64,000 nucleotides of DNA, from contig NZ_JAKKFH010000001.1 in assembly GCF_022230925.1 (NCBI RefSeq), forward strand, positions 293,208 to 357,207, in the 5' to 3' direction. Under the pieces are notes generated by a model. The model searched no databases and had not been told where the DNA came from. It saw nothing but the letters and a program-made list of their open reading frames with translations. Origin of the DNA: Micromonospora alfalfae. GTDB taxonomy: Bacteria > Actinomycetota > Actinomycetes > Mycobacteriales > Micromonosporaceae. The translations under genes were made by a program, and so were the position numbers. Each line of letters starts with the position of its first letter. The stretch's first letter is position 1. Shown piece after piece: positions 19,936 through 28,421 of this stretch.

Positions 19936-20619
19936 TCAGCGCAGCGAGCCGGCCAGTTCGCGGAGTTCGTTGTCCCGGGCGTCGCCGACGACGATCACCG
20001 TGCGGGTCGGCTCCAGCAGGACCAGCGCCTGCTGGTTCCCCCGGGCCGTGTAGAGCTGCCAGGCGCGCCCGGCCAGCTCGGTGGGGCCCTGCGGCTGGGC
20101 CTGACTGGTCAGCTCGGCGGGGAGCAGACGGTCCGCCGGGACGCTGCTCTGCAGCAGTTGGACGCCCCGCCCCTCCGGCGTGAGGTAGCCGAGTCGCAGG
20201 TTCGCACCGCCCTCGACGGTCTGGTAGCGGGCGGTGACCGTCTTCCAGTCGGCACCGAGCCCCTGCGGCTGACTCACCGGAAAGACGTTCGCCGAACGTG
20301 CCTGCTCGATGGCGGGCGCCGGATCGACGGTGGTGGCCTGGTCGCCGCCGAGGAATCCCCGGTAGAACGCCAGCAGCAGCGCGATCGGGACGAGCAGCAC
20401 CAGCAGCGAGATCGCCATGTCCTTCGGCGACCGCTCGGACTTGCCGGACACCGCCGGCGGCGGTGGGGTCGGGTCGGTCGCGGCGGGCTCACCACCGCGC
20501 CCGGCGGGGACGTCGGCCGGCGGCTGACCGTCGGGCGGCGGCTGACCGTCGGGCGGCGGCTGACCGTCGGGCGGCGTGCGGTCGGCGGGTACGCGGTCGG
20601 CTGGCTGTGCGGGTTCCAC
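19936..20619 (-). CDS. DUF4245 membrane-anchored protein
   Basis: A 227-residue protein. A Pro/Asp/Gln-rich cytoplasmic N-terminus of about 70 residues includes three perfect PPPDGQ units. One membrane helix (MAISLLVLLVPIALLLAFYRGFLGG) follows, then a domain of about 125 residues that matches DUF4245 (QGLGADWKTVTARYQTVEGGANLRLGY). It is divergent from glpX, as in other actinobacteria. No function is established for the family. Confidence 0.85.
   Translation of the reverse strand: MEPAQPADRVPADRTPPDGQPPPDGQPPPDGQPPADVPAGRGGEPAATDPTPPPPAVSGKSERSPKDMAISLLVLLVPIALLLAFYRGFLGGDQATTVDPAPAIEQARSANVFPVSQPQGLGADWKTVTARYQTVEGGANLRLGYLTPEGRGVQLLQSSVPADRLLPAELTSQAQPQGPTELAGRAWQLYTARGNQQALVLLEPTRTVIVVGDARDNELRELAGSLR
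20521..20574. repeat. 18-bp tandem repeat, three copies
   Basis: Three identical units CGGCTGACCGTCGGGCGG inside the DUF4245 gene, encoding PPPDGQ on the minus strand. Confidence 0.95.
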
Positions 20620-20778
20620 CCGTCCATCTTCGCAGCCGCCCGACCGGCGGTATCCGGGCCATCACCGCCCCGCGCCGATGCCCGGTCGGCCATCGTGTGA
20701 GGATCAGCGACAAAGCCGGCAGTGGGGGCCTCCCCGCCGCCGGTCGTCCCCGCACCGTCGCGAGGAGGAGTAGCCGTC

Positions 20779-21810
20779 ATGACGAACACCAGGACGCGGA
20801 TCCCACAGGATCTCGACCGAAACCTTGCCCTCGACCTGGTCCGGGTCACCGAGGCCGCGGCGATGGCCGCCGGTCGGTGGGTCGGTCGGGGCGACAAGGA
20901 GGGCGGCGACGGGGCCGCTGTCGACGCGATGCGCAAGCTGATCAACTCGATCCAGATGCGCGGCGTGGTGGTGATCGGCGAGGGCGAGAAGGACAACGCC
21001 CCGATGCTTTTCAACGGCGAACACGTCGGCGACGGCACGGGCCCGGAGGTGGACGTCGCCGTCGACCCGGTGGACGGCACCACCCTGATGAGCAAGGGCA
21101 TGCCGAACGCGGTGGCGGTGCTCGCCGTCTCCGAGCGTGGCGCGATGTTCGACCCCAGCGCCGTGTTCTACATGGAGAAGCTCGCCGTCGGGCCGGCGTA
21201 CGCCGACGTGATCGACATCAACGCCGGTGTCGCGGAGAACCTGCGCCGGATCGCCAAGGTCAAGGGCACCGACGTCTCCGAGGTGACAGTCTGCGTGCTG
21301 GACCGGAGCCGGCACGACGACCTGGTCGCGCAGATCCGCCGGACCGGGGCGGGGATCCGGTTCATCTCCGACGGCGACATCGCGGGCTCCATCGCGGCGG
21401 CCCGGGGCGAGTCGGACGTCGACGTCCTGATGGGCATCGGCGGCACCCCGGAGGGCATCATCTCCGCGTGCGCGCTGAAGTGCATGGGCGGTGCGATGCA
21501 GGCCAAGCTGTGGCCGCGCGACGATCAGGAGCGGGAGAAGGCGATCGCCGCCGGGCACGACCTGGACCGGGTGCTGGGCACCGACGATCTGGTCACCGGC
21601 GACAACTGCTTCTTCGTGGCGACCGGGGTCACCTCGGGCGACCTGCTGCGCGGGGTGCGTTACCGGGCGGGTGGCGCGTACACCCAGTCGATAGTGATGC
21701 GCTCGAAGAGCGGCACCATCCGGGTGATCGACTCGTACCACCGGCTGGAGAAACTGGCCCTCTACTCCGCTGTCGACTTTGATGGTCGTCCGCTGGCCGA
21801 GCAGGAGTGA
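20779..21810 (+). CDS. glpX: class II fructose-1,6-bisphosphatase GlpX
   Basis: Dephosphorylates fructose 1,6-bisphosphate to fructose 6-phosphate in gluconeogenesis; in many actinobacteria it is the only such enzyme. The protein has 343 residues. Metal and phosphate sites are visible in [26 protein letters not shown] and the [12 protein letters not shown] / MGIGGTPEG region. ATG 20779 is supported by GAGGAGGAG eight bases upstream; a longer frame begins with Pro-rich non-protein sequence. The stop overlaps the next gene by four bases (GTGA), so the transporter downstream is translationally coupled. Confidence 0.97.
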   Translation: MTNTRTRIPQDLDRNLALDLVRVTEAAAMAAGRWVGRGDKEGGDGAAVDAMRKLINSIQMRGVVVIGEGEKDNAPMLFNGEHVGDGTGPEVDVAVDPVDGTTLMSKGMPNAVAVLAVSERGAMFDPSAVFYMEKLAVGPAYADVIDINAGVAENLRRIAKVKGTDVSEVTVCVLDRSRHDDLVAQIRRTGAGIRFISDGDIAGSIAAARGESDVDVLMGIGGTPEGIISACALKCMGGAMQAKLWPRDDQEREKAIAAGHDLDRVLGTDDLVTGDNCFFVATGVTSGDLLRGVRYRAGGAYTQSIVMRSKSGTIRVIDSYHRLEKLALYSAVDFDGRPLAEQE

Positions 21811-22778
21811 CAGCCACCGACACGGCGACCCCGCAGACCCTGTCGGCCGCCCGCCGGATCACCGGCGTCGCGCTGGCGTCGGCCTCCGGGGTCGCGGTGG
21901 CGGTGCAGTCGCGCATCAACGGCGAGTTGGGGGTACGCCTCGACGACGGCTTCGCCGCCGCTGTCGTCTCGTTCGGCGTCGGCCTGCTGGTACTGCTGGT
22001 GCTGGTGCCCGCCACCCCCGGTGGCCGGCGGGGGCTGACCGCGACGCGGCGGGCCCTGCGGACCGGCACGCTGCGACCTTGGCAGTGCCTCGGCGGGATG
22101 TGCGGGGCCTTCCTGGTGGCCACCCAGGGCCTCACCATCGGCACGTTGGGCGTGGCGGTCTTCACGGTGGCTGTGGTCGCCGGCCAGACCGGCAGCAGCC
22201 TCGCCGTGGACCGGGCCGGGATCGGCCCGACCGGCCGGCAGCCGGTCACCCGGCAGCGGCTGGCCGGCGCGGTGCTCACCGTGCTGGCGGTCGGCCTGGC
22301 GGTCGGCGACCGTCTCGGCGACCCGGGCGCGCTGGCGCTGGCCCTGCTGCCGCTGCTCGCCGGGGTGGGTATCGCCTGGCAGCAGGCCGTCAACGGCCGG
22401 GTCCGAGCGGCGGCCGACAGCGCGTTGACCGCCACGCTTGTCAACTTCGCCGTCGGCACTGTCACCCTGCTCGTCGCGTTCGCGATCGACATCGCCGTAC
22501 GCGGCTGGCCCGGCGGTCACCTGCCGAGTGAGCCGTGGCTCTACCTGGGCGGCCCGATCGGCATCGTGTTCATCGCGATCGCCGCCGCGATCGTCCGCTT
22601 CACCGGTGTGCTGCTACTCGGCCTGGCCACCATCGCCGGGCAGATCGTGGGCGCCGTCCTGCTGGACCTGATCCTCCCCACGGCGGCCTCGCACCCGGGT
22701 GTGAACACCCTGCTCGGGGCGGCGTTGACAATGGTGGCGGTGCTGATCGCCGCGCTGGCGCCACCCGCCCGCCGCTGA
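21807..22778 (+). CDS. DMT-superfamily transporter (DUF606/YdcZ type)
   Basis: A 323-residue membrane protein with about ten membrane helices arranged as two similar halves; each half carries an alanine/glycine-rich opening ([16 protein letters not shown] and [15 protein letters not shown]). That pattern is typical of the DUF606/YdcZ branch of drug/metabolite transporters. It starts within the glpX stop codon. Whether the substrate relates to sugar phosphates is not visible. Confidence 0.85.
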   Translation: MTATDTATPQTLSAARRITGVALASASGVAVAVQSRINGELGVRLDDGFAAAVVSFGVGLLVLLVLVPATPGGRRGLTATRRALRTGTLRPWQCLGGMCGAFLVATQGLTIGTLGVAVFTVAVVAGQTGSSLAVDRAGIGPTGRQPVTRQRLAGAVLTVLAVGLAVGDRLGDPGALALALLPLLAGVGIAWQQAVNGRVRAAADSALTATLVNFAVGTVTLLVAFAIDIAVRGWPGGHLPSEPWLYLGGPIGIVFIAIAAAIVRFTGVLLLGLATIAGQIVGAVLLDLILPTAASHPGVNTLLGAALTMVAVLIAALAPPARR

Positions 22779-22825
22779 GTACGACGACGTCGGCTCTCGC
22801 ACCGCGGACCCGGCCGGGACGACTG

Positions 22826-23794
22826 TCAGCCGGCGTCGGAGGTGTGCCCGGGGAAGGGGCGTGCGCTCGGGTCGATGGCCATGGCCGCGCTGTTGACCGC
22901 CGTCGCCGCCTCACCGAAGCCGGTGGCGATCAGCCGGACCTTGCCCGGGTACTCGGTGATGTCACCCGCCGCGTAGACGCGGGGCAGGTTGGTGGCCATC
23001 GCGCTGTCGACCAGGATGCGCCGCCGGTCCAGGCGTAGCCCCCACTCGGCGAGCGGGCCCTGGTCGGCGGTGAAGCCGAGCGCGGCCACCACGATGTCCA
23101 CCGGCAGCGTCTCGGTCGCGCCGCCGCGCACCGTCACCTCGGCACCGGTCACCGCGACGTCCCCGAGCAGCCTGGTGACCTCGGCGTTGACCACCACCCG
23201 CACCGGCAGGGAAAGCACCCGGGCGACCGTCGAGGCGTGGGCCCGGAACTTCTCCCGGCGGTGCACCAGGGTGACCGACCGGGCCAGCGGTTGTAGCGTC
23301 AGCGCCCAGTCGAAGGCGGAGTCGCCGCCACCGACGATCAGCACGTCCCGATCGGTCAGCTCGGTCGGCTCGGTCACGAAGTGGACGATCCCCGAGCCGG
23401 GGGCGCCGTCGGCGCACGGCAACGGCCGAGGGCTGAAGCTGCCGAGCCCGCCGGTGACCACGATCGCGCCGCACTCAAGCTGCTCGCCACCGGCCAGGCC
23501 GAGCACCGGGCGACCGTCGGCGTACGCGAGCTTCTCCACCTGGGTGCCGAGCAGGTACCGCGGATCGAACGGGGCTGCCTGGGCCAACAGGTTGGCCACC
23601 AGGTCGCGGCCCTTGACTGCGGGAAAGCCTGCGACGTCGAGGATCAGCTTCTCCGGGTACATGGCGGTGACCTGGCCGCCCGGCTCGGGCAACGCGTCGA
23701 TCACCGCCACCGACAGCCCCCGGAACCCGGCGTAGTACGCGGCGAAGAGGCCGGCCGGACCGGCCCCGATCACGGCGACATCGACCTCGCGCAT
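22826..23794 (-). CDS. ferredoxin/flavodoxin-NADP reductase, thioredoxin-reductase type
   Basis: A 322-residue flavoprotein of the thioredoxin-reductase-like FNR group. The FAD site is IGAGPAGLFAAYYAGFRG with GGQ about 20 residues on; the NADP site is VLIVGGGDSAFDWAL; the C-terminal FAD motif is YAAGDITEYPGK. No CxxC redox pair is present, which separates it from true thioredoxin reductases. It probably moves electrons between NADPH and ferredoxin. ATG 23794 (MREVDVAVIGAG) was preferred over GTG 23818. It lies downstream of the rhomboid gene in the same direction. Confidence 0.88.
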   Translation of the reverse strand: MREVDVAVIGAGPAGLFAAYYAGFRGLSVAVIDALPEPGGQVTAMYPEKLILDVAGFPAVKGRDLVANLLAQAAPFDPRYLLGTQVEKLAYADGRPVLGLAGGEQLECGAIVVTGGLGSFSPRPLPCADGAPGSGIVHFVTEPTELTDRDVLIVGGGDSAFDWALTLQPLARSVTLVHRREKFRAHASTVARVLSLPVRVVVNAEVTRLLGDVAVTGAEVTVRGGATETLPVDIVVAALGFTADQGPLAEWGLRLDRRRILVDSAMATNLPRVYAAGDITEYPGKVRLIATGFGEAATAVNSAAMAIDPSARPFPGHTSDAG

Positions 23795-23900
23795 GGCGTA
23801 CCGTCGCTTTCCGCTCACGGATCAACGCGTGCTGATCTCGACCGTAAGCGGGTGCCGACGGCCGGGCAAGCTCGTCCCAGAGCCACGCCGGAGAGCCGCC

Positions 23901-24554
23901 TCAGGGCAGGCTGAGCGTGGAGCCGGAGTAGTCCGAGCCGCCCACTGCGGGTCGCCGCCGACGGAACAGGATCGCCGCCACCACCCCACCGAGCAGGCCG
24001 AAGAGGTGCCCCTGCCAGGAGATCCGCTCGTCGGTGGGGAGGATGCCGACCAGCTGCCAGCCGTAGAGCAGACCGACCAGGAGGAAGACCGCGAAGTTCC
24101 ACCAGCTGCGCTCGACGATGCCCCGGGTGAGCAGGATGCCCAGGTAACCGAAGATGACACCGCTGGCGCCGACCACCACCGAGTTGGGTGAACCGGTGAA
24201 CCACACGCCGAGCCCGCTGACCAGGATGATGACCAGGGTCGACCAGAGGAACCGGCGGGCGCCGGCGGCGAGGACGAAGGTGCCCAGCAGGATCAGCGGG
24301 ATGCTGTTGCTGTAGAGGTGATCGAAGCCGTGGTGCAGGAACGGGGAGAAGAAGACCCCGTCCAGCCCGTCGATGCGCTGCGGGATGATGCCGGCGGTGG
24401 CGTCCAGGCCGAACGCGAGCCCCTGGTCGACGGCCTCGATGAGAAAGAGGAACGGGACCACCGCGCACATGGCGACGAACGCCCGGCCGAGCGCGGCGTA
24501 GAACGCCTCGGTGCCGAACTGGTAGGGGTCGCCGCTTGACGGGTGCAGGGTCAC
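23901..24554 (-). CDS. rhomboid-family intramembrane serine protease
   Basis: A 217-residue protein with six membrane segments that cleaves membrane proteins within the bilayer. The catalytic Ser is in VVGASGVIFGYLG and the catalytic His in WQGHLFGLLGG. The supporting HxxxxN motif is in HHGFDHLYSNS. GTG 24554 (VTLHPSSGDPYQFG) was chosen because upstream codons lack protein character and overlap the terminator of the next gene. The substrate is unknown. Confidence 0.93.
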   Translation of the reverse strand: MTLHPSSGDPYQFGTEAFYAALGRAFVAMCAVVPFLFLIEAVDQGLAFGLDATAGIIPQRIDGLDGVFFSPFLHHGFDHLYSNSIPLILLGTFVLAAGARRFLWSTLVIILVSGLGVWFTGSPNSVVVGASGVIFGYLGILLTRGIVERSWWNFAVFLLVGLLYGWQLVGILPTDERISWQGHLFGLLGGVVAAILFRRRRPAVGGSDYSGSTLSLP

Positions 24555-24612
24555 TCCACAACTGCTATCAGCAAAAGCGGCCGACCGCCACTCACGTCCC
24601 GTCCGGAGTACG

Positions 24613-24656
24613 CGCGAAGGCGGGGCGAGTGGAGAGCCACCTGCCCCGCCTTCGCG
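24613..24656 (-). terminator. terminator after the transglycosylase gene
   Basis: A perfect 14-bp stem (CGCGAAGGCGGGGC / GCCCCGCCTTCGCG) with a 16-base loop begins five bases after the stop codon of the transglycosylase gene. Confidence 0.85.
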
Positions 24657-24661
24657 GGCCG

Positions 24662-25339
24662 TCAGTAGTGGTTGTTGTTCTGGAAGTAGGTCCAGGCGCC
24701 GCAGGGCGTCTTGTACTTGCCCTTGACGTAGCCCAACCCCCACTTGATCTGCGTGGCCGGGTTGGTCTGCCAGTCGGACGCGACGGAGCTCATCTTGCTG
24801 CCCGGGTACGCCTGGGGGATGCCGTACGCGCCGGACGAGGAGTTGCGGGCCTTGTGGTTCCAGCCGCTCTCCTTGGTCCAGAGCTTCTCCAGGCAGGGGA
24901 ATTCGGCGATGCCGAAACCGGCGTCGATCATCAGGGCGCAGCCGGTCTTGCGGTTGCCGCTGTACTCGGCGCAGGACGCCGGGATCGGCCCGTTGTACGG
25001 CTTGGCCTCGGCGTTGGCGGCTGCGCGCTCGCGCTTACGGGACGCTGCGGCGGCCTCGGCACGGCGAGCACGTTCGGCGGCTTCCTTGGCGGCCTGCGCC
25101 GCCCGCAGCTTGGCCTGGTACTCGGCGGCCCGCTGCTTGGAGAACTGCACCTGGTGGGCGGCCTGCCGCTCGCGCTGGTACGCGAGGTCGGCCCGGTCGA
25201 CCTCGAGACTGACCTGCTCGGTCAGACCCTGTTGCTGGGTTTCGCGGTCTTCGCCCAGGTAGAAGCCACCGGCAACGCCCACGGAGAGCAGGGCTACAGC
25301 AGCCGTACGGGCGCCCAACCGGCTCCACAGCCGACTCAC
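24662..25339 (-). CDS. secreted lytic-transglycosylase-like protein
   Basis: A 225-residue exported protein. A signal/anchor (AAVALLSVGVAGGFYLG) is followed by an Ala/Lys/Arg/Glu coiled coil of about residues 35-110. The C-terminal domain of about 100 residues is lysozyme-like; the probable catalytic Glu is in LWTKESGWN, followed by SGAYGIPQAYPGSKM and a conserved end YFQNNNHY. Two Cys (SCAEY, TGCAL) could pair. Such proteins cut peptidoglycan during growth or revival from dormancy. GTG 25339 places the signal at the N-terminus. A CRP-like site lies about 230 bases upstream, and the leader is long. Confidence 0.85.
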   Translation of the reverse strand: MSRLWSRLGARTAAVALLSVGVAGGFYLGEDRETQQQGLTEQVSLEVDRADLAYQRERQAAHQVQFSKQRAAEYQAKLRAAQAAKEAAERARRAEAAAASRKRERAAANAEAKPYNGPIPASCAEYSGNRKTGCALMIDAGFGIAEFPCLEKLWTKESGWNHKARNSSSGAYGIPQAYPGSKMSSVASDWQTNPATQIKWGLGYVKGKYKTPCGAWTYFQNNNHY

Positions 25340-25566
25340 GAAGTGGTCCCTTCGTCGGGAGCAAGGACGTGGCGCGGCGCAGACCACAGGTGGGCCCTCA
25401 GCCGTGCCACGAGCGCCCCGACCGGTTGCCGGCCGCGCCGACGCACCGACCTTCGCCGATGTCGTCCGTCTCGTGACGAACGATCGCCAACGATTCCGGT
25501 GGTGCATGGACGCTCGTGGGACACGATTGCGCACAGTGAGGCTGATGGGAAACCAACCAGACCGTT

Positions 25567-25582
25567 TGTGATCTGTGCCACA
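25567..25582 (-). promoter_or_regulatory. CRP/GlxR-like site before the transglycosylase gene
   Basis: TGTGATCTGTGCCACA (plus-strand reading) differs from TGTGA-N6-TCACA at one position. It begins three bases after the phoH terminator and is the first regulatory sequence available to the leftward transglycosylase gene. Confidence 0.5.
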
Positions 25583-25584
25583 CC

Positions 25585-25608
25585 AAAAATGCGGACAAAA
25601 GCCCGCAT
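25585..25608 (-). terminator. intrinsic terminator of phoH
   Basis: On the minus strand ATGCGG - loop - CCGCAT is followed by TTTTT, a textbook Rho-independent terminator beginning nine bases after the phoH stop codon. Confidence 0.9.
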
Positions 25609-25616
25609 AACACCCA

Positions 25617-27032
25617 TTAGATCGGGATGTCCTCCAGGAGGTCCGTGACCATTGCGGCGATCGGCGAACGCTCCGAACGGCTGAGGGTCACGTGCGCGAA
25701 GAGCGGATGCCCCTTGAGCGCTTCGATGACAGCCGTCACCCCGTCGTGCCGGCCGACCCGCAGATTGTCCCGCTGGGCCACGTCGTGGGTGAGCACCACC
25801 CGGGAGCCCTGCCCGATCCGGGACAGCACGGTCAGCAGCACCCCGCGCTCCAGCGACTGGGCCTCGTCCACGATCACGTATGCGTCGTGCAGGCTGCGCC
25901 CACGGATGTGGGTCAGCGGCAGCACCTCCAGGATGCCCCGCGAGGTGACCTCCTCCAGCACGTTCTCGTGCACCACCGCGCCGAGCGTGTCGAAGACCGC
26001 CTGGGCCCACGGCGACATCTTCTCCGACTCCGAACCCGGCAGGTAGCCCAACTCCTGGCCACCGACGGCGTACAGCGGGCGGAACACGATCACCTTCTTG
26101 TGTCGGCGACGCTCCATCACCGCCTCCAGCCCGGCGCAGAGCGCCAGCGCCGACTTGCCGGTGCCGGCCCGGCCACCCAGCGAGACGATCCCGATCGACT
26201 CATCCAACAGCAGGTCGAGAGCGATCCGCTGCTCGGCCGAGCGGCCGTGCAGCCCGAACGCCTCCCGGTCGCCCCGGACCAGACGCACCGACTTGTCCGG
26301 CAGCACCCGACCGAGCGCGGAGCCACGCCCCGAGTGCAGCACCAGACCGGTGTGGCAGGGCAGCCCGGCCGCCTCGTCGAGGTCGAGCGTCTCGCCGGCG
26401 TACAGCTGGCCGATCTGCTCCTCGCTCAACTCCATCTCGGACATGCCGGTCCAGGTCGGGTCGCTGGCCTGGCCGTGGCGGTACTCGTCGGCACGCAGAC
26501 CCACCGAAGCCGCCTTGACCCGCAACGGCATGTCCTTGCTGACCAGTGTCACCTCCCGGCCCTCGGCGGCGAGGTTGAGCGCGACGGAGAGGATCCGGGC
26601 GTCATTGCTCTCGGTGCGGAAACCGGGCGGCAGGACACCGTCGTCGGTGTGGTTGAGCTCCACCCGCAGGGTGCCGCCGACGTCGTTGGCGGGCACCGGG
26701 CGGTCGAGTCGGCCGTGCCGCACCCGCAGGTCGTCGAGCATCCGCAGCGACTGCCGGGCGAACCAGCCCAGCTCCGGATGGTGTCGCTTGCCTTCCAACT
26801 CGGTGATGACCACCAGAGGTAGCACCACCTCGTGCTCCGCGAACCGGTGGAACGCCGCCGGATCGGAGAGCAGAACCGACGTGTCCAGGACAAAGGCCTG
26901 GCCGGCTGGTCGTGGCTCCTTGGGGTCGGCCGGCGCGGCGGCCGCCGAACGGCGGCTCCTGGTGGCTCGGCGGGGCGTGGCAGTCGCGGCCGGGGTCTGG
27001 TCGGCACCGGCGATGGTACGGCGAGTCGTCAC
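25617..27032 (-). CDS. phoH: PIN-PhoH ATPase/ribonuclease (PhoH2 type)
   Basis: A 471-residue fusion of an N-terminal PIN ribonuclease domain (about residues 45-180; [12 protein letters not shown] with catalytic acids, [10 protein letters not shown]) and a C-terminal PhoH ATPase domain. Walker A is [13 protein letters not shown] near residue 284 and Walker [10 protein letters not shown]. Mycobacterial PhoH2 of this layout is an RNA helicase/RNase partnered by the small protein PhoAT. GTG 27032 was chosen because it overlaps, as GTGA, the stop of a 47-codon frame upstream. A basic Ala/Pro linker of about 40 residues precedes the PIN domain. The domain call is firm; toxin-like behaviour is inferred. 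Confidence 0.94.
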   Translation of the reverse strand: MTTRRTIAGADQTPAATATPRRATRSRRSAAAAPADPKEPRPAGQAFVLDTSVLLSDPAAFHRFAEHEVVLPLVVITELEGKRHHPELGWFARQSLRMLDDLRVRHGRLDRPVPANDVGGTLRVELNHTDDGVLPPGFRTESNDARILSVALNLAAEGREVTLVSKDMPLRVKAASVGLRADEYRHGQASDPTWTGMSEMELSEEQIGQLYAGETLDLDEAAGLPCHTGLVLHSGRGSALGRVLPDKSVRLVRGDREAFGLHGRSAEQRIALDLLLDESIGIVSLGGRAGTGKSALALCAGLEAVMERRRHKKVIVFRPLYAVGGQELGYLPGSESEKMSPWAQAVFDTLGAVVHENVLEEVTSRGILEVLPLTHIRGRSLHDAYVIVDEAQSLERGVLLTVLSRIGQGSRVVLTHDVAQRDNLRVGRHDGVTAVIEALKGHPLFAHVTLSRSERSPIAAMVTDLLEDIPI

Positions 27033-27172
27033 AGGCCTGCTCCGACGGATGGGCACCCGCCACCCGTGTTCCGCCTCCTCCGGTGCCCGGGGACACGGGG
27101 TCGGATGCGGAACCCCATGCGCGAGGTCGCAGATCCGGGCGGACCGGCTGGCTCGGGAGAACCCCGTGCCAT
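27029..27172 (-). CDS. 47-residue basic protein coupled to phoH
   Basis: A small frame found by following the phoH promoter. A TAGCGT -10 box (27179-27184) is followed by six bases and ATG 27172. The frame runs 47 codons and its TGA overlaps the phoH GTG. The product starts [20 protein letters not shown], is strongly basic in the middle ([16 protein letters not shown]) and has one Cys near the end. In mycobacteria phoH2 is preceded by phoAT, an overlapping small antitoxin-like gene, and this frame occupies that place. The sequence itself is low-complexity and I cannot show homology. It could also act only as a leader peptide that couples translation. Confidence 0.5.
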   Translation of the reverse strand: MARGSPEPAGPPGSATSRMGFRIRPRVPGHRRRRNTGGGCPSVGAGL

Positions 27173-27445
27173 GCCTAGACGCTAGCCCCGCCGGACCTTC
27201 CCGGCTAGGGGCCGAACGTGGATCTCCCAAGACGCGCTCGTGAACAGCGCTCCGTCGACGCCCGCACCAGCCGAAACGCGCTGTCGTGAACGCGGCGGAA
27301 CCGGCCGGGATGCATGCCCCCTGCGCGCACCCCGGCCGGTGGGGCCACCGTCACCGGTCTGACGTGACCCCGACGGTGCGTGTCCGCCGCGGACGACGCA
27401 CCGCGCTCGTGGCGTCGGTCGGCGGGGCAGCCCCGCCGGCCGACC
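27173..27445. other. intergenic region upstream of phoH
   Basis: Holds the phoH operon promoter at its left end and a hairpin (ACCGGCCGGG at 27300-27309 against CCCGGCCGGT at 27331-27340) that could end the leftward gene at 27446. No convincing gene is seen in the rest. Confidence 0.5.
27179..27184 (-). promoter_or_regulatory. -10 box, leaderless start of the phoH operon
   Basis: TAGCGT on the minus strand, six bases before ATG 27172 of the small ORF. Confidence 0.6.
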
Positions 27446-27781
27446 TCACCCGGTACGTCGAACGAGCGTGCCGGTCGGGTGCCGCCCGGTGATCGGGGCG
27501 GCCGGCGCGCTGAACGACGAGCCGGTGTACGTGGTGCCGGGGCGTTCGACAGCGCCGGCGGACCGGACCACGCCCGCTGGCGACACCGACAGGGCCGAGG
27601 CGATCGCAGCCTGGGCGTCCCGACGACGCCGGTTCCAGGCGCCCCGGTCACCGTCGAAGTAGCCCTGCCGGTACCCGAAGCGGTAGCCGATGCGGTAGCT
27701 GAGCTGCCCGTGCAGCCGGCCGGCCGCGTAACTGGTGGCACCGAGCACCAGGACGAGGAACACCGCGAGGAACGGGCTCAT
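27446..27781 (-). CDS. small membrane protein with YRxGY repeats
   Basis: A 111-residue protein: an N-terminal membrane helix (FLAVFLVLVLGATSYAAG), then a striking aromatic/basic repeat (SYRIGYRFGYRQGYFDGD) directly after the membrane, a basic segment (WNRRRRDAQAA) and a Ser/Thr/Pro/Ala-rich tail. No known domain. It follows the gene at 27813 by 31 bases and is probably co-transcribed. A membrane-surface role is inferred only from the layout. Confidence 0.65.
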   Translation of the reverse strand: MSPFLAVFLVLVLGATSYAAGRLHGQLSYRIGYRFGYRQGYFDGDRGAWNRRRRDAQAAIASALSVSPAGVVRSAGAVERPGTTYTGSSFSAPAAPITGRHPTGTLVRRTG

Positions 27782-27812
27782 CGGGCAGCTCCGGCCCAGC
27801 CGGGACGCCAGG

Positions 27813-28160
27813 TCATCGCTCCTCCGGCTCGATCGTGGTGGGGTCGGCGACGAGCAGCCGGTCCAGGTCGTCGGTGCTGACCTCCTCGACCAGCTCGACG
27901 CTGATCCGGCAGCCGTCCAGCACGACTTCGGCCACCGAGGACCGGCGGATCTCGCCCCCGGCGTCGTAGACCCGGACGCTCAGCTCCGGGCAGCCGAGAT
28001 GGGTACGCCAGGCGTTCCACTCGGCACGATCACCGACGCTCAGCGACAGGTAGCGGCAGCCTCGGGCCAGGTAGAGGCGCCAGGGGGCGGTCAGCCCTGC
28101 GGCGACCCCCTCGGCGATCAGCCCGAAGGCCTGGGCGCGGGTGGCGAGCTCGGTCACCAC
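27813..28160 (-). CDS. conserved hypothetical protein, 115 residues
   Basis: A soluble mixed alpha/beta protein without signal peptide. It has a helical opening (AQAFGLIAEGVAAGLT), then strands such as LARGCRYLSLSVG and LSVRVYDAGGEIRRSSVAEVVLDGCRISVEL, and an acidic end. I do not recognise the family. Tandem GTG codons at 28160 and 28157 are both possible starts. It is the first gene of a leftward pair and diverges from the HTH regulator, whose CGTGAC-rich control region it shares, so it may be under that regulator. Confidence 0.6.
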   Translation of the reverse strand: MVTELATRAQAFGLIAEGVAAGLTAPWRLYLARGCRYLSLSVGDRAEWNAWRTHLGCPELSVRVYDAGGEIRRSSVAEVVLDGCRISVELVEEVSTDDLDRLLVADPTTIEPEER

Positions 28161-28179
28161 GACCCCCTGGCACCGGGGG

Positions 28180-28419
28180 CGTGACGCATGTGAGCACCAA
28201 TCGTCTCATGCACGTGACACACCGTAGATTGTCCCATGGGCGTGACAGTATCAGCTTTTCGTCCGCTTACGTTTGCCACTACGTTCATCTATTCTGCCCG
28301 CGTGACACCCCTCAACAGTGGCACTGACTCGTTTACCGGAAATCCGAACCCTTCGTCACGTCTGCGTGACAGTGGCGAGCCGGGGCGCGCACCCGCAACT
28401 GGCTGGCCGTACCGTCACG
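28180..28419. promoter_or_regulatory. cluster of seven CGTGAC motifs (candidate operators)
   Basis: CGTGAC(A/G) occurs at 28180, 28213, 28241, 28301 and 28365 on the plus strand and as CGTCACG at 28354 and 28413. The pair at 28354-28371 forms an inverted repeat, CGTCACG-TCTG-CGTGACA. The last copy overlaps the -10 box of the HTH gene. By base composition I would expect well under one copy in this length. Autoregulation and control of the divergent pair is the simplest reading. Confidence 0.6.
28410..28415 (+). promoter_or_regulatory. -10 box, leaderless start of the HTH gene
   Basis: TACCGT is followed by six bases and GTG 28422; the motif CGTCACG (28413-28419) overlaps it. Confidence 0.6.
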
Positions 28420-28421
28420 GA

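Noticed and set aside
20521..20574. Possible CRISPR array or similar (also 46755-46808, 51441-51532, 52951-52990).
   Set aside because: Units are directly adjacent without spacers, 10-32 bp long; two of the sets are in-frame coding repeats. No cas genes are present.
25340..25566. c-di-AMP (ydaO) riboswitch before the transglycosylase gene.
   Set aside because: The characteristic GGGGGAACC and GACAGCTAACC-type conserved blocks were not found in the leader.
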